Shown here piece after piece: positions 45,179 through 59,100 of a stretch of DNA of 64,000 nucleotides. Positions within the stretch are counted from its first letter, which is position 1. Each line of letters opens with the position of its first letter. The stretch comes from Omphiscola glabra. Taxonomy: Eukaryota > Mollusca > Gastropoda > Lymnaeidae. The position numbers and the translations under genes are program-made. Below the pieces are notes generated by a model. The model ran no database searches, was not told the DNA's origin, and saw only the letters and a program-made list of their open reading frames with translations. Location: contig OZ024808.1 in the NCBI GenBank assembly GCA_964017045.1, positions 21,411,418 through 21,475,417 of the forward strand, read 5' to 3'.

Positions 45179-47170
45179 TTAATTAATACCTTTCCCCCAC
45201 AATTAAACTTTGATTCCACCCCTCCCTCCCGCACCCCCACCACCCGCAAAAAAAATCACAATTTGATAAAATTTCAGTCACAATTTGATTTACTTCTGTT
45301 GGATACACTTCCAGTCCCAATTTGATATCTTTCCGGTCACTATGTCAAGGCAGCACATACAACTTTCTCACAATAAACATACATTACAAAAAACACAATT
45401 TTTTTAAAGATAAGAAACATTTTATTGATTAGAAGAATGAAAAGGTAAAAGTAATTGGAATGTGGCATGTATACAATTCAGCAGTTTTCTTCGTAAGTAC
45501 ACTTCTAGAAACTTTAAAAAAAATATTATCTATACACTTCATAGTAAACCTGAATACAAATACACCTTTTTTAAAAATGCATAACACCAAATCCCAATAC
45601 AATTTTGACATTTTTTTTTAGCCTCTAGTAGAGAATCTGTGTGAAGATCAAACTCCAGTTTAGGTCAGCGTTTCTCAACCTGTGGGCCGCGACACCTTTG
45701 GGGGGGGGCGAACTGCCCTTTCACATGGGTGGCCTAAGACCATTGGAAGTAATATATACTTTACAGTTATGAAGTGGTTGGGGGTCACCACAACATGAGG
45801 AACTGTACTAAAGGGTCGCGGCATTAGGAAGGTTGAGAACCACTGGTTTAGGTGCAGATGATAAACTGAAGAAAATGTGTCTCATTTTATTTAAGACTTC
45901 CATTTGATACAGGTTTTGCTATAAACATTCATTTTTTAAAAAATCAATTTGGCCCGGTTGATTCTAAACTGGCTTAACATAAACTATTTGTGTCATAATA
46001 TTACCAAAAGAATGAGCATAACTCAACGCATGGAAGAAAAAATGACACCCCCCTTGTATAAACTTATTAAATGAACATGATTGATTCACCAAAATCAGGT
46101 CCATGACCCCCATGCATTCACCATAGTTTTAACTGCTTTGAAGATAACTGCACCCGCATGCACTAAGCATTTTTCTTGTATCACAAATATCCCTGAAGTA
46201 ACCAGTACAATGCTGTCATCAAACAAAATGTTCAACACCTTATTTCCAAAGAGCTGAGCAATCCTTCTTCTTCTTCTTCTTATGTTTAAGGGCCCACGAT
46301 CCATTTATTGATCATTCTGGCTCCTGGTTTGAATTCAAAGTTTGCCTTCTCTTAGATGAGTTACCGTCCAAGGTTAACGAGTCCCATCCACCCGGGAGTT
46401 GCCGGAATGATTCATTGTATTCAATCTGATACACTGTAAATATTTGTGATGTCAGCACAGAAAACTCACAGCTTCAGTCAAACATATAAATGCATGTGAA
46501 TAAGATATACTTTTTTTAAATTTGGCCAGGATGTGACAGTTGGCGGCAGTAGAGATGGGTCAATGAACCCTGGCTGGCATCTGACAACTCAGCAGTTGTT
46601 AGCACACAGCCTGGCTAAATGGCATTGATATATAAAAATATGTATTATGATGTTTGATTCACTTAAACCAAGGGCTCTCAGTTACTTACCACTGACCACT
46701 TGGGGTCATAACTACTTGTCAAACATAACCCAAAGATATCACAATATAAGCAAAAATGACATGGACAAGCAAAAAGTAAAATTCAGTCAACTATACGATA
46801 CAGTTTGGGAATGCACAATTGGGGAACATTTCCTATTTATTTGCCAAAGCATCTCCATTTGTATTATGTAGAATCATCATTAAAATTGACACAATATATT
46901 GTTTTATTATTTATACATACTGTATGTGTGTAATTAATTTAAATCTGAGACATTTTTTTAATAGTATGCAGGTCACTGGTAAACTTCGAGGTAGTAGGCC
47001 TCATTCAAGACATTAAAATACCACTTTAAACATTAGGAAACTCATTAAGACCCCATGAACCCTGAAGAACATTTCATTCCTTGTTTGTGTCCTGCTTAAT
47101 CTCGGTTTAGACACCCCCCCCCCCATCCCCTTTATGCTTGTAAAATGTTTGAAAGGCTTAAGTTTTTATT
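45179..47170. other. Region between the Polinton-like element and copy 3; possible long 3' UTR
   Basis: A C-rich patch at 45185-45245 is followed by AT-rich sequence. On the minus strand, CAATAAAATG near 45420 followed by a T/G-rich stretch could be a distal polyadenylation site for copy 3. A nearer AATAAA lies right after its stop codon near 47164. TTCTTCTTCTTCTTCTT at 46264-46280 is a microsatellite. ORFs of 60-74 residues here look accidental. Confidence 0.4.
45666..45845. mobile_element. hAT-type MITE, 180 bp, perfect target duplication
   Basis: Termini CAGCGTTTCTCAACCT and AGGTTGAGAACCACTG are inverted repeats, flanked by GTTTAGGT on both sides (45658-45665 and 45846-45853). There is no coding sequence. 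A truncated relative is at 33608. Confidence 0.9.
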
Positions 47171-50100
47171 TTATACAAAATTAACAGCAAATTTGAGCTT
47201 GAGGTTTTCATCCTCTTCGTTGTAGGGGTACCAGAAAATGTAGTTTGTGTTCCAGATGTTGTTGTAGATGTTGTAGGACATCGTCCTGATGCTGGAGCAC
47301 TTGATGGGCTGGAGGGGCACCGGGAAGGGCGAGTCCACATGATCCGTCGTACCAATGAGAACAACTGGAACATCCCTGCTCAAGATTTGCAAGCCATTGC
47401 CCGATTGGTTGAGCAGGCTAACACCTTTATCAATACCTAAAAGGGGGGGGGGGGGGGGGTTGCGGGTTGTGAAGAAGAACACATTTGTTAATCAGATCAT
47501 ACATAAGGTCAGAGGTAGCTTTCTTTAACTTATTACTGCAGGTGTTACATAAGATTTTTTTTTAATTAAAAAGAAAAGAATTGAAATATACCAACCATGG
47601 ACATATTGGCTGCCATTTAAGACAACATTACAAGGGTCAACACTTTGTCCCATCTTGCTCAGTGACCAAGAACCATCCACATTTTGAGGAGAGAATCCAA
47701 AAGAGATGGATTCCGGGAGTCTTGTGGTCACTTTACCCATCATCAGCAATGTTATATCTACACCTGTAATGGTGAACGTTGGAGACGTGTGTGAAAATAG
47801 GTGTAGAACATTTTTTATAAGCGTATTAATACATTTCTTGACTTCACAAGAATTTTCTTTTTATAATTCAATGTAGGAGTTTTTTTTCTTAATGAAGAAA
47901 CTATAATGTACTCTACTCTATGAACCAGAAAGCGTTGATTGGAGATGACAACACTCGTCTATCAAGAGCAGGATTGTCCTAGGCACTGAAATTACAAACA
48001 CTGAGTTTTGTCATTTTTCTAACCTCCTATGATAATTAATTAAAATATTCAGCATACCGGCACAATACTCAAAGTGGTAGCTTTGCAAAGTAAAAAAAAA
48101 GAGTTTTGGGGGGGAAAAGACATGTATTGCCTAATAGTAATAGATAAATCCTCATCTATGACAACTTTGGCTTGAGCACTGAGAACAATCTTGCGCTCAA
48201 TGCACAAATTGTGCTTTACTAAATGATCTTTAGAATCAAATTTGAAATTGCAATTAATGACAGAATGAAACACGTTACTTACAATATGGTCAACCTGAAG
48301 GATGATTGGGATAATTTACACAGGTTTGGGAAATCACTGCATTAGAGCAATGCCAACACATACCTTTGGTTGCTGGGTTGGTTGTGTACCGCACATAGAA
48401 TGCCTGTGGTGCTCCATACTTGGTGCGAGTCTGGTCATCTTTGGTGGTGGCCTTGACCCAGAAATCACAGGCTGTTGAGTTAACTGGACATGGAAATAGA
48501 ATGCAATATTTAAAAAAACAACAACTGCAAACTATCTGGCTATTAAAACAGTACAACAGTCTAAACAAATTGACATATAACTGCTTAAATAAATAGAAGC
48601 CTTATTTAAATCTGCTAGCAAAAATTAGACATTTAGAGCCTAGACAACTGTGTCAAAATGACCATCTAGACATATGATTAAGTGGAAAGTAATTGTCTAG
48701 ACATATGATTAAGTTGAAAGTAATTGCCTAGACATATGATTAAGTTGAAAGTAATTATCTAGACATATGATTAAGTTGAAAGTAATTATCTAGACATATG
48801 ATTAAGTTGAAAGTAATTGTCTTCACATATGATTATGTTGAAAGTAATTGTCTAGCCATATGATTAAGTTGAAAGTAATTGTCTAGACATATGATTAAGT
48901 TGAAAGTAATTCCTAGGAAGACAGAGAAAAAGATGGGAAGATAACATCAAAGAGTGGATGGGACTAAAACTAGGCAATGCTGTGCATAGCGCAGAAAACA
49001 GAGAGGAATGTAGAAGGAAAGTTTTCATGTCATCTGTGGCACCCCAACAGTCCAAGGACTAAGGGACATGGTGGAGATGAAATTGTAGGACTGTGCCATC
49101 ATAGAAATCATCACATATGAACTAAGCAGCTAGGGATATACTTAAAATGACTTATGTTTAAATTTGTATGATTGTAAAATGTTGTCTTGGTTAGGAAATA
49201 TGTACTTATTTATGTGCTAAAATTAAACATGTACAATGTAATTAAAAAAAATTTCCATTTCTTTGGATCAATGTCACATTAGGAAATGGCAACAGCGGGC
49301 CGTCGAGCTTATTGCTCCTTATGCCCTCCCCAAAGAACCCCCCCAAGCCCAAAAATCGGGCAACGAAGCGGCACGTTGGAGATGTCCCTTTGCCAGGACG
49401 GCCCCAACCCAAGGGCACAGGATCGACCTTCCTAGGAGTTGGGATAGTAAATTTACGTACTAATATCTTCCCTCACCCATCCCGGGGAAGCGCCGGATGC
49501 CCTACAAGAGGGATTAGGATCAATAAAGAATCTTATCTCATCTTAGCTTATCATCTTATCTTATCATCTTATATTATCTTTAACTGAAGTTTTCAAATTT
49601 CCTTGGCCATCATACAGTAAGTATGACCATTGGGCTGATGGCTGTCACAGCAATGACCACCACCAGGTATTCACACCTACCGCTTTTGTACAGATTGAGA
49701 ACCCCTATGTCCCATCTCTTCTTCTCAGGCTTGGCATACTTGTCAGCACCGTCCTTGTTAAAGCCAACACCAGCCTCATAGTTGTACAGCTTGGCCATGT
49801 CGGTGAAATCCTGCTCAACGTATGTGTCGTAGGTCAGCTGACCGAGGGGCCATGCTGGACTGGCCCATTCACGCTGGCAAAAATAAAATAATTAAAAAAA
49901 AAAAAAAAGGCTTATCTCAAATGTTTTATGAAAAGACTTTTGTTTTAACAGCTATGTTTGCTCCTTAAACATGGATTAGCTTATTTAAAATATGTGTGTT
50001 TTACAATTCTGATGTAAATCTCTTACCCTGTTTGTTATTTTTTTTTTTAAATAAGGCAAAAACAATCATTTATGATAACAGAAATTTAAACAGAAGGTGA

Positions 50101-53100
50101 TATAATATGTGCCAACTTCTATGTCATGTAAGAAATTGTAATCTTACTAAAAGTAAATTCATTTTTTTTTTATATAATAATAATAATAATAATAAAGTTT
50201 ATTTAAAAATCACGCTTCATCCCCAAAGGCTTGAAGCGCGTAAAATAAATCCGATGTTAGATGTTCGAGAGGCCTCACTGCTGCCTGTTAGTGAAAGCAT
50301 TTTAAATCAACTTATCAGTGTATTTTGGTGGTTTAATTAATTTTTATTTTTTTTTTCATTAGCACACCACATTGAAAAATCTATAAAGTATATCTATAAA
50401 TTATATATTTTTAACACATTGAGGTAAATAAAAAGAAAAAATTTGATACGCTTGAAATTTCTAATAAATAATAATGAAAAATATTTTTTTTTCCTTCTCT
50501 TTCTCCAAAATGACATGAAAGTGTAGTGACTTGATTACCTGATTGACGGGGTCATAAAGTCTGCTGAGGGATCCATCATTGGCGAACTTAAGCACCACTC
50601 CCCCTGGGCATTGATAATCTATGCCGACCTGAGCAGCAGAATAGCCTGGTAAAAGGAAGAAAAAAAAAGTTAACCTTGAAGTATAAACAAAACAAAAATA
50701 GAAATGTGGTTTCCCATTGGCTTCATTATCTTTTATAATGTCAAAAAAATATAGATAGATACATTCATCTATTTAATCTTATTTTTCAGGAAGTAACTGA
50801 TATTTTGTGATTGAATCTATATATAACTTTACACCGCTGATGCTATTTTCCCTAAGTATTTTCTCTGTGCATTTTCTCTGTATATTTTCTCTTTGTATTT
50901 TCTCTGTGTATTTTCTCTGTGTATTTTCTCTATGTATTTTCTCTATGTATTTTCTCTGTGTATTTTCTTTATGTATTTTCTCTATGTATTTTCTCTATGT
51001 ATTTTCTCTGTGTATTTTCTCTGTGTATTTTCTCTATGTATATTCTCTATGTATATTCTCTGTGTATTTTCTCTGTGTATTTTCTCTGTGTATATTCTCT
51101 ATGTATATTCTCCGTGTATTTTCTCTGTGTAGGTGTATTCACCTGAGAGATCAGGCTGCTTGGCATATAGATCCCCGTACTCCTCTTTAACCAAGCCTTT
51201 CAAAGGGTGATCCTCCAGTGCATTGAAAGCTATGTCCAAAAACTGACGCTGCTCTCTCCAGGTGTCTTCAGTTTCTGAAAAGTTGCTTGCTGAAATAAAG
51301 ACAAGGACTGGCTGAAGTACAGAGAAGAACTTGCTGAAATAAAGACAAGGATTTGCTGAAATAAAGACAAGGGCTTGCTGAAATAAAGACAAGGGCTTGC
51401 TGAAATAAAGACAAGGGCTTGCTGAAATAAAGACAAGGACTTGCTGAAATAAAGACAAGGAGACTCATGTGAGAAACGTTCTTTGAAAGGGCTCAGCAGT
51501 CCCGTCTCAGTGCCCTTAAAACCAGACAGTTATCATGAACCGGTAAAAAAAAAAAAAAGCTAAACATTTTTAATGAAAATTAGCTGCATATTTTAATAAA
51601 ATAACCCAGTTATTACAAAACCAGCACCCACACCAAAGAAATCCCTGATGGACAAAGCCAGGCAGTAGAGATCCCTTTCATGAAGTTTTTTTAAACGAAG
51701 CCCATAAAGTTATAGCCCTGAAAACTTTTAAAAGCCTACATTTCCTGGCCGCTGCCAGTTGGGCGTTGGTCCAGTTCTTATGATCCAGGAAGTCATGGGC
51801 GCCCCAAGTGTGCTCTGGGAGCTTGATCAAGAAACGCAGCATGTTCTGAATACGTGGGTCGGCATCAAGGCATTTGCCTATAATCGATACAGGGGAGCAT
51901 TAGTAAAACATTAAGAGTGTGAAAAATAATATCATTGAGCTTAATTGAAGAGTGTGACAACTTATATTTTGTCTTCTATTCCTTGCGTAAGGATAAATGA
52001 AAATTAGCATATTTTTCCTTCTTTACCATTTCTCCAATATAATTTTTTTTTAAATTTCAAAAACATGAGAAACTTTATTTCAATTTAAATGGTTGAAAGC
52101 ATTTTTTTTTAAGTGTATTTTTTTTTTTTTTAAACCCATGTAAATAAATCCTCTCTGACATCTCACTGGCCAAAACAAACATGAGGAGAAAACACACCCG
52201 CATCTCTGCACTGCTCCCAGGCTCTGACAAAAGCTCGGTACATGGTGTACTTTTTAGGATCACTGACAACACCTTGGAACCAGGTGTCACCGATTTCAAA
52301 CGACCTGATGGGCAGAGCGGACCTGACTGTCTCTAAAACTTCGACATAGTTATCAAATGTTGATGCCACAAGTTCTGCACCAGGAAATTCTGCTCTCAAT
52401 ATTTCATAATAGCCAAGAATTTCCTGAATTTAATAAGTAGACAGAAAGAAAAAATAAGTAAAACAACATGATTACTATTCAAAAAATAAATGAAAATGTA
52501 TTACTCATGTTTACGCATTTAATATCTTAATAAAAACAGCAATCCATCGAGCCGGAGCTCATTAGACCCTCCAAAGCATACCCCTCTCTCACTCCCCCCC
52601 CCCCACCAATCGGAATAAGGAAAATTTTGGCCATTGAAGTACTCTGCTGCCGAGACAGCCCCTCCCATCACCCACTCAATTGACCTGGCAAGTGGGGCAA
52701 TATCAAGCAAAGAGCATCTGGTCAGTTGGTAGTGCTGCTCCTGTAGAGCAATCCAACTTTTTAATACTAGTTGCTGTTAATGGATATGAAACTTGGGTGG
52801 TCACTAAAACCCATGTTGATGATTTTAGCTACGCGGCCGTGAGAAAGCCGCTCCTAGGCAACCGTTTCGTCCCGCCACTACCAACGTCCCGACCGAAAGA
52901 CTCCCTGGGCGGTGGGGAGTGGTAACGCAACACCAACCCCCGGAGTGGAAGCAAAGCCGTCCTGACCCACAGAGAGTTAACTGCGGACGCTTTAAACGCA
53001 GCGTCCTCGGTCGACCGGGCCTCCCCTAGGTCAAGGGGGAGGTTCCCGGCGCCCTCCCGCACGGGCTGGAGTCGGGTTAAGTCCTTCAGTGCTCTGGTTT

Positions 53101-56100
53101 GTGTGGGGGAGTGCCGGGGGGGGCATTAAGAGCTCGCGCTCGACGGCCCACCGACTCCAACTCTTATGCGACATTTTCAATACTGGAGCGGTTATATCAA
53201 CATTCTACATCGAACACCCCTTCCGACCCCCGGGTGTCATAAGATGCCCTCTAAAAGGGTTTCTACAAATTATGGTTTTCCACTAAGTATCTGGGACAAA
53301 ACAGTCCCCATAGTCTGTATGATAGAATCATCAAAATGGGCTGCCACAATCCATCCATGCCTCATATCCATTAGTGGCAACTAGCATTCATAATCCATCG
53401 CTTATCTTTATTTTATCAGAAATAAACTTTTCATCTGTCATTGTCATACACTTTTCATCTATCTTTGACATACACTTTTCATCTATTATTTCTAAAGTTG
53501 TGGAATGAATGTTCTGAAATCTTAAAAGTTGACATAATGCGCGCACACACAAACAACACATCTAGTCAGTTGATCTACAAATATGTACGGTCCCTCCCTT
53601 TGGCTTATCAAACAGGATAATGAAATAAAAAAAGCAGAGCACTAGCTCTGGAACACATTAACACAGGTACAGAAGCTCTACTGACTAAATTATCACTGCA
53701 GGTCAGCTGGCGGTACCATACAGTGCACAGATTTCCCTTACATGAGCTAGCTTACCTCAATTTCAACAGGAGGACCAGGGTTGTCAGTGCTTACCTCAAT
53801 TTCAACAGGAGGACCAGTGTTGTCAGTGCTTACCTCAATTTCAACAGGAGGACCAGTGTTGTCAGTGCTTACCTCAATTTCAACAGGAGGACCAGTGTTG
53901 TCAGTGCTTACCTCAATTTCAACAGGAGGACCAGTGTTGTCAGTGCTTACCTCAATTTCAACAGGAGGACCAGTGTTGTCAGTGCTTACCTCAATTTCAA
54001 CAGGAGGACCAGTGTTGTCAGTGCTTACCTCAATTTCAACAGGAGGACCAGTGTTGTCAGTGCTTACCTCAATTTCAACAGGAGGACCAGTGTTGTCAGT
54101 GCTTACCTCAATTTCAACAGGAGGACCAGTGTTGTCAGTGCTTACCTCAATTTCAACAGGAGGACCAGTGTTGTCAGTGCTTACCTCAATTTCAACAGGA
54201 GGACCAGTGTTGTCAGTGCTTACCTCAATTTCAACAGGAGGACCAGTGTTGTCAGTGCTTACCTCAATTTCAACAGGAGGACCAGTATTGTCAGTGCTTA
54301 CCTCAATTTCAACAGGAGGACCAGTGTTGTCAGTGCTTACCTCAATTTCAACAGGAGGACCAGTATTGTCAGTGCTTACCTCAATTTCAACAGGAGGACC
54401 AGTGTTGTCAGTTCTGAAAGCAAAGCACAGAATTTCCTCCAGACCATTAGCAATGATGCACTTGTCTCTGGCCAATCCTCTGGGGTGCGCTGGGTCCGGA
54501 CCTGGGTTCAGAGGGTAGCCACCTGGTGGAGCATTATATATCTTTACTTAATAACAACGAGGATTATATACCTATACTTAATGACAAGGAGGATTATATA
54601 CCTATACTTAATGACAAGGAGGATTATATACCTATACTTAATGACAAGGAAGATTATATACATATACTTAATACAGAGGAGTAGCGAAAAAAAAAGTGGG
54701 GGGGGGGGGGGCAGTTGTCCAAAAATGTGCTTTGATATTATATTATTGATGAAAATAATAGGTTTAAGAGTTGAAAAAAGAAAAGGGGGCACTTTGAAAT
54801 GAATCTTGTCCCCGGGCGACAAACACTCTAGCTACACCTTCGACTTAATAGCAAGGATGTTTATATACCTATACTTTGCAACAAGGAGGAAACATTCAAA
54901 AGTGGGCACCTTCTAATGATTACAAAAGTGTATGTCAACAAGCGGAAAAAGACTCTTAACCCATGTGGTCTCTTAAATATCTGTAATATTTGGGCGTCCA
55001 GCATTGGGTGTTCACTAGTAATTTTTGCGCACCAGACATTGTGTTTTATTGTGTACAGTGTATTTAAGAGTTAGTTTGGTTAATGAACCCTGTCCCCGCA
55101 TTTCAGTTGGTTTGTATATTTTATAGATTGAATTGTGATGTAGTGTCTAGACCAGTGTTTCCCAACATGGGCCCCACGCACCACAGTGGGAAAATTTGAT
55201 TGTTTAGGGGGGCGATTCAAAAATATTAAGTCAGGTTTAAAATTACTTTCAAACTTTAAAAAGACATTTTGAAGGAAAAAAAACAACATAATCTCTATTT
55301 ACTGCTCATACGGTAACTGTTAATCGTACTTTTGAGGCTAGTTATGAAATTTCCTTACTTATCACTAAATCTGGGAAAAATTATAATACATGAGAGAATG
55401 TAATCAAACCATCAATATCAGCATTTCTTAAAACGGTTCTTGAAAAAGATGACAAAGACTTGAAAGCTATGCCACTCAGTAACAATACTTTTAGCAGAAG
55501 AAAAGATTTTATGAGTGAAGATATTGAAATACAACTTGTTGAAACGATGAAAACAAGAAAATTCTCATTGCAAATGGATGAATCAACTTTGAGAGACAGT
55601 GAGGCTGTATTGATAACTTACGTAAGACATATTGATCAACGATATTTTGCTGAAGATATGTTGTTCTTTAAATCATTAGAAGGCACAGCTACCGCCCAAA
55701 TAAGCTAAAAAATTACATATATGTCAATAATATGCCAATGAAAAATATAACATCTAGTGCTGCAGATGGTGCTCCTACTATGATGGGCAAGAAAAATTGC
55801 TGCTTAAAAGAGATGAAAGATGAGAATCCAGAAATGCTACTTGTGCATTGTGTTATTCATATAGGGAAAACTTAGTACCAGGTAGCTAAAAATATTTTGC
55901 TTGTTCTAAATGAGGTACTAAATTCAGTTCTAAAGTGTATCAATACTATTAAAGCTAATGCCAAAAGTGAAAGTCTCTTCAGACTATTTTGTTAAGAACA
56001 TAATGCAAACTATTTGTGACTTTTACCTCAAAATGAAGTAAGATGGCTCTTGAAAGGGAATTGCTTGAAAAATGTATGGAACTATTTGATTCTCTTGTGA

Positions 56101-59100
56101 TTTTTTAAAGTGACAAACCTGAAATGATGTATCTGTTGATGGTGAGGCATTTGTGAGTTATTTAGCCGATATCTTTGAAAAACTAAATATATTACATAAC
56201 CAACTTCAGGCAACAACTAAAACTCTTCTCCATATAGAAATGAAGACATTTGGTTTCATTACCTTTTTGAATTATGTCACAAAAATAGTTACAACAAAAC
56301 TTTTGAAACGTTTCATTGGCTCCAAATGTGAAGTGACTGATACAGCTATACTTGTTATTGACGATCATATGCAAATTCTATCGGCTGATTTAAAAAAAAA
56401 GATTTTCTGATTTGATGCTAATTGATTTTCCAACTTGGATGATGCAGTCAATGTTAGTGGATTTGTCTGATACTTCCAATAAGCAGTATCAAGAAGAACT
56501 CGCAGAAATGCAAAATGATGAGTCAGTTAAAACTTTATTTGATATAAAAGGAACGATGACATGGCATTGTGAGGAAACAGAAATCAAATATCCAAATTCA
56601 ACCAAATGTGCAAGAAAACTATTGCTACCATTTCCATCTTCAAATTTAGCTGAATGTGGATTTAGTATCATAAATGATTTGGAGAGAAAAAACAGCAAAA
56701 AAAAAAAAACAACAAAAATAGCAATAGGTTGGATATGGATCTGTAACAGCATGGTTACATTCAACTGTGATATGTTAAGTTGTAATCTTCTTATTTTAAT
56801 TATACTTCTTTTACTGACATATACATGATCTTCACACACACGAGATAGCATGTCTTGATTTTGATCACCATTATAATTTACTCATCTATTTTTACACAAA
56901 TCCCAATAATGATAAAGTCTCCGATATGGGGAATCTGGAGACTGAAGCTGACTAAATCGGAACCTAACATAAAATATTTTTTCAGCAAAGCATCAAGCAC
57001 AAACACATCTCTAAATTTGAATAATAAATAAATAATTAAAATAATATAGAAAAATCTATCATTAAAATTATTTCGTACTTGAATTTCATTTCTCCATTTT
57101 ATGTTTTGAAAATTTACTTCCTGTGTTTCCTCACCAATTTCCTGGTGATTTCTTCCTAAGACTTAGCATTTAAGTTTCTTCAGTGAACAGCCCTATTATT
57201 TGAATATTAAAAGTTATGTATACAGGCCTGTTAACTCTTACGATTTTGGCGTACAATGTACAATTTTAAGGTGTTTACATTATATTTACTGTGTGTGTGG
57301 TTTTTTTACTATTAAGATAATGTATGGAACAATTTTGTGATGATAGTGTACGATTTTAAGAGTTTATGGGTAAACAGGTCTGTGTATATGATACATGAGG
57401 GGGGGGGCGTAAGACTTTTAGAAAGGCTTAGGTGGGCATGGCACAAAAAAGGTTGGGAAACACTGGTCTAGACTGTCTATGTGCATTTTTGGCTCAACAT
57501 TCTTGAGAGAACCTTGTACTTGCATTATTCTCCTCCTTATAGCGAGCTGTTTTATACGTGTGTTTGATTAAATATACAGTCTGATAGATGCGTTTTCTGG
57601 ATTAAAGGTTACATTGCTAATGGAAAACGATGTGTGCTCATTTCGGTGTGATAACCAATTACGAATGCGCTAAAGGATTTGATGAAAGAAACCAATCACA
57701 TATGGATACGTGAAAGACGAGAACCAAAAACAATATTCTTTATTACAATTGTGGTTTTTTTTACATTTTGTTAAAAACAGATGTTGTTAGTGGATTAAAA
57801 TTTTGTACATGAGTAACAGGTTTGTGATCTGGAAAAGCCAGGGAACCACAGTATTAAAAATATTGAAGAAATATATTCAAACTTTTTAACAAATTAAAAG
57901 TTTATACGATATAGGTAAAATTTAAATCATGTTCTTATGGCTGCTTATGCAAAATAAGATCTTTATGAAAATGTTGTGAGAAAAACACAAAACAAACTAT
58001 AAAATTTCAATTATTTCAACATACGCATCCACTCTTAGCCTTACCTTTGACCCAGAATGCCAGAAGACCTTCTTTATCAGTGTCCCTCAGCTTCCACACA
58101 AAGGGAGATGGCACGTCAGGAGGAGCAGTGCCAGGGTTGACCCCAACTGAGATGGCCTTCACACCATGAGAGGCAAGCAGCGGAAGCAATGCCTTGGTCA
58201 TACCTGATGAAAGACAAAAAAAACAATCAGCTGTGGAACTAATTTTTCTGAACTATACTAATCAAGTTCCTGTTAGACTACCTAGACACTGTGGGAGAAA
58301 TATTGACTATATTAAAAATTGTTACTTGATAATATCAAAAGAAAACAAATGCTAACAGAAATGCTACACAAGAATGTTACGAACCGAAACTGCCAAGGGT
58401 TCGATGGCGACGTTTTGTCTAGGGGTTAATTATGTAAACTTCACAAACCATTGATTATTAGAACACAGTATCTTTATTAACACACCCAATTCTTCAACCG
58501 CCATTACTTCATCACTACACGACAATAATAATATGTCATTTCCCCTTCCCACAAGTCACAAGATACTAAGCATAATAGATAAATCAACACATATAACAGA
58601 CGTGCCAAGAAAAACAAAACTTTAGGGGTGGTGCATGCGGGGGGAAAGTGGGGCCGCTGCCCCCAGGATGCGCGAACGGGGGGGGGGCCTTGGGTTTAAG
58701 ATCTGTAAACTAATGCACAAGACTTTTTTTTAGTAAATAAAGAAATATAAAGTTACCTCCATTGTCTTTGAAGAGACCAAAGAAAATTAGAAAATATACA
58801 GATTTATACAGTACAGGACAGAATATTCATTTTATTTACATATGTACACAGGCTGCTAAGAGTTCAGTTTTCTTGCCTATCCCTAGTGGCCTTTTTGCAT
58901 TTGTCCAACAGCTCTTTGGGCAACTTTCATGCTTGCCCTTGTTTCATTGTAATTTTTCTTCACACTTCTAACAATCTGTGAATGTGGAAACTTTTTTTGA
59001 CTCTGGGATCAAATTTAAAATGATCGGAGTTGGCTGGAGAAATATTTCCTTCAATAAGAGAGGCGGTCAATAAAACGTCCGATTCCTTAGCAAAGAAATC

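Noticed and set aside
53723..54802. Plus-strand ORFs of 359 and 245 residues across the exon 6 array
   Set aside because: They are shadows of the minus-strand exon and its repeats. The minus strand has the splice logic and homology to copy 1.
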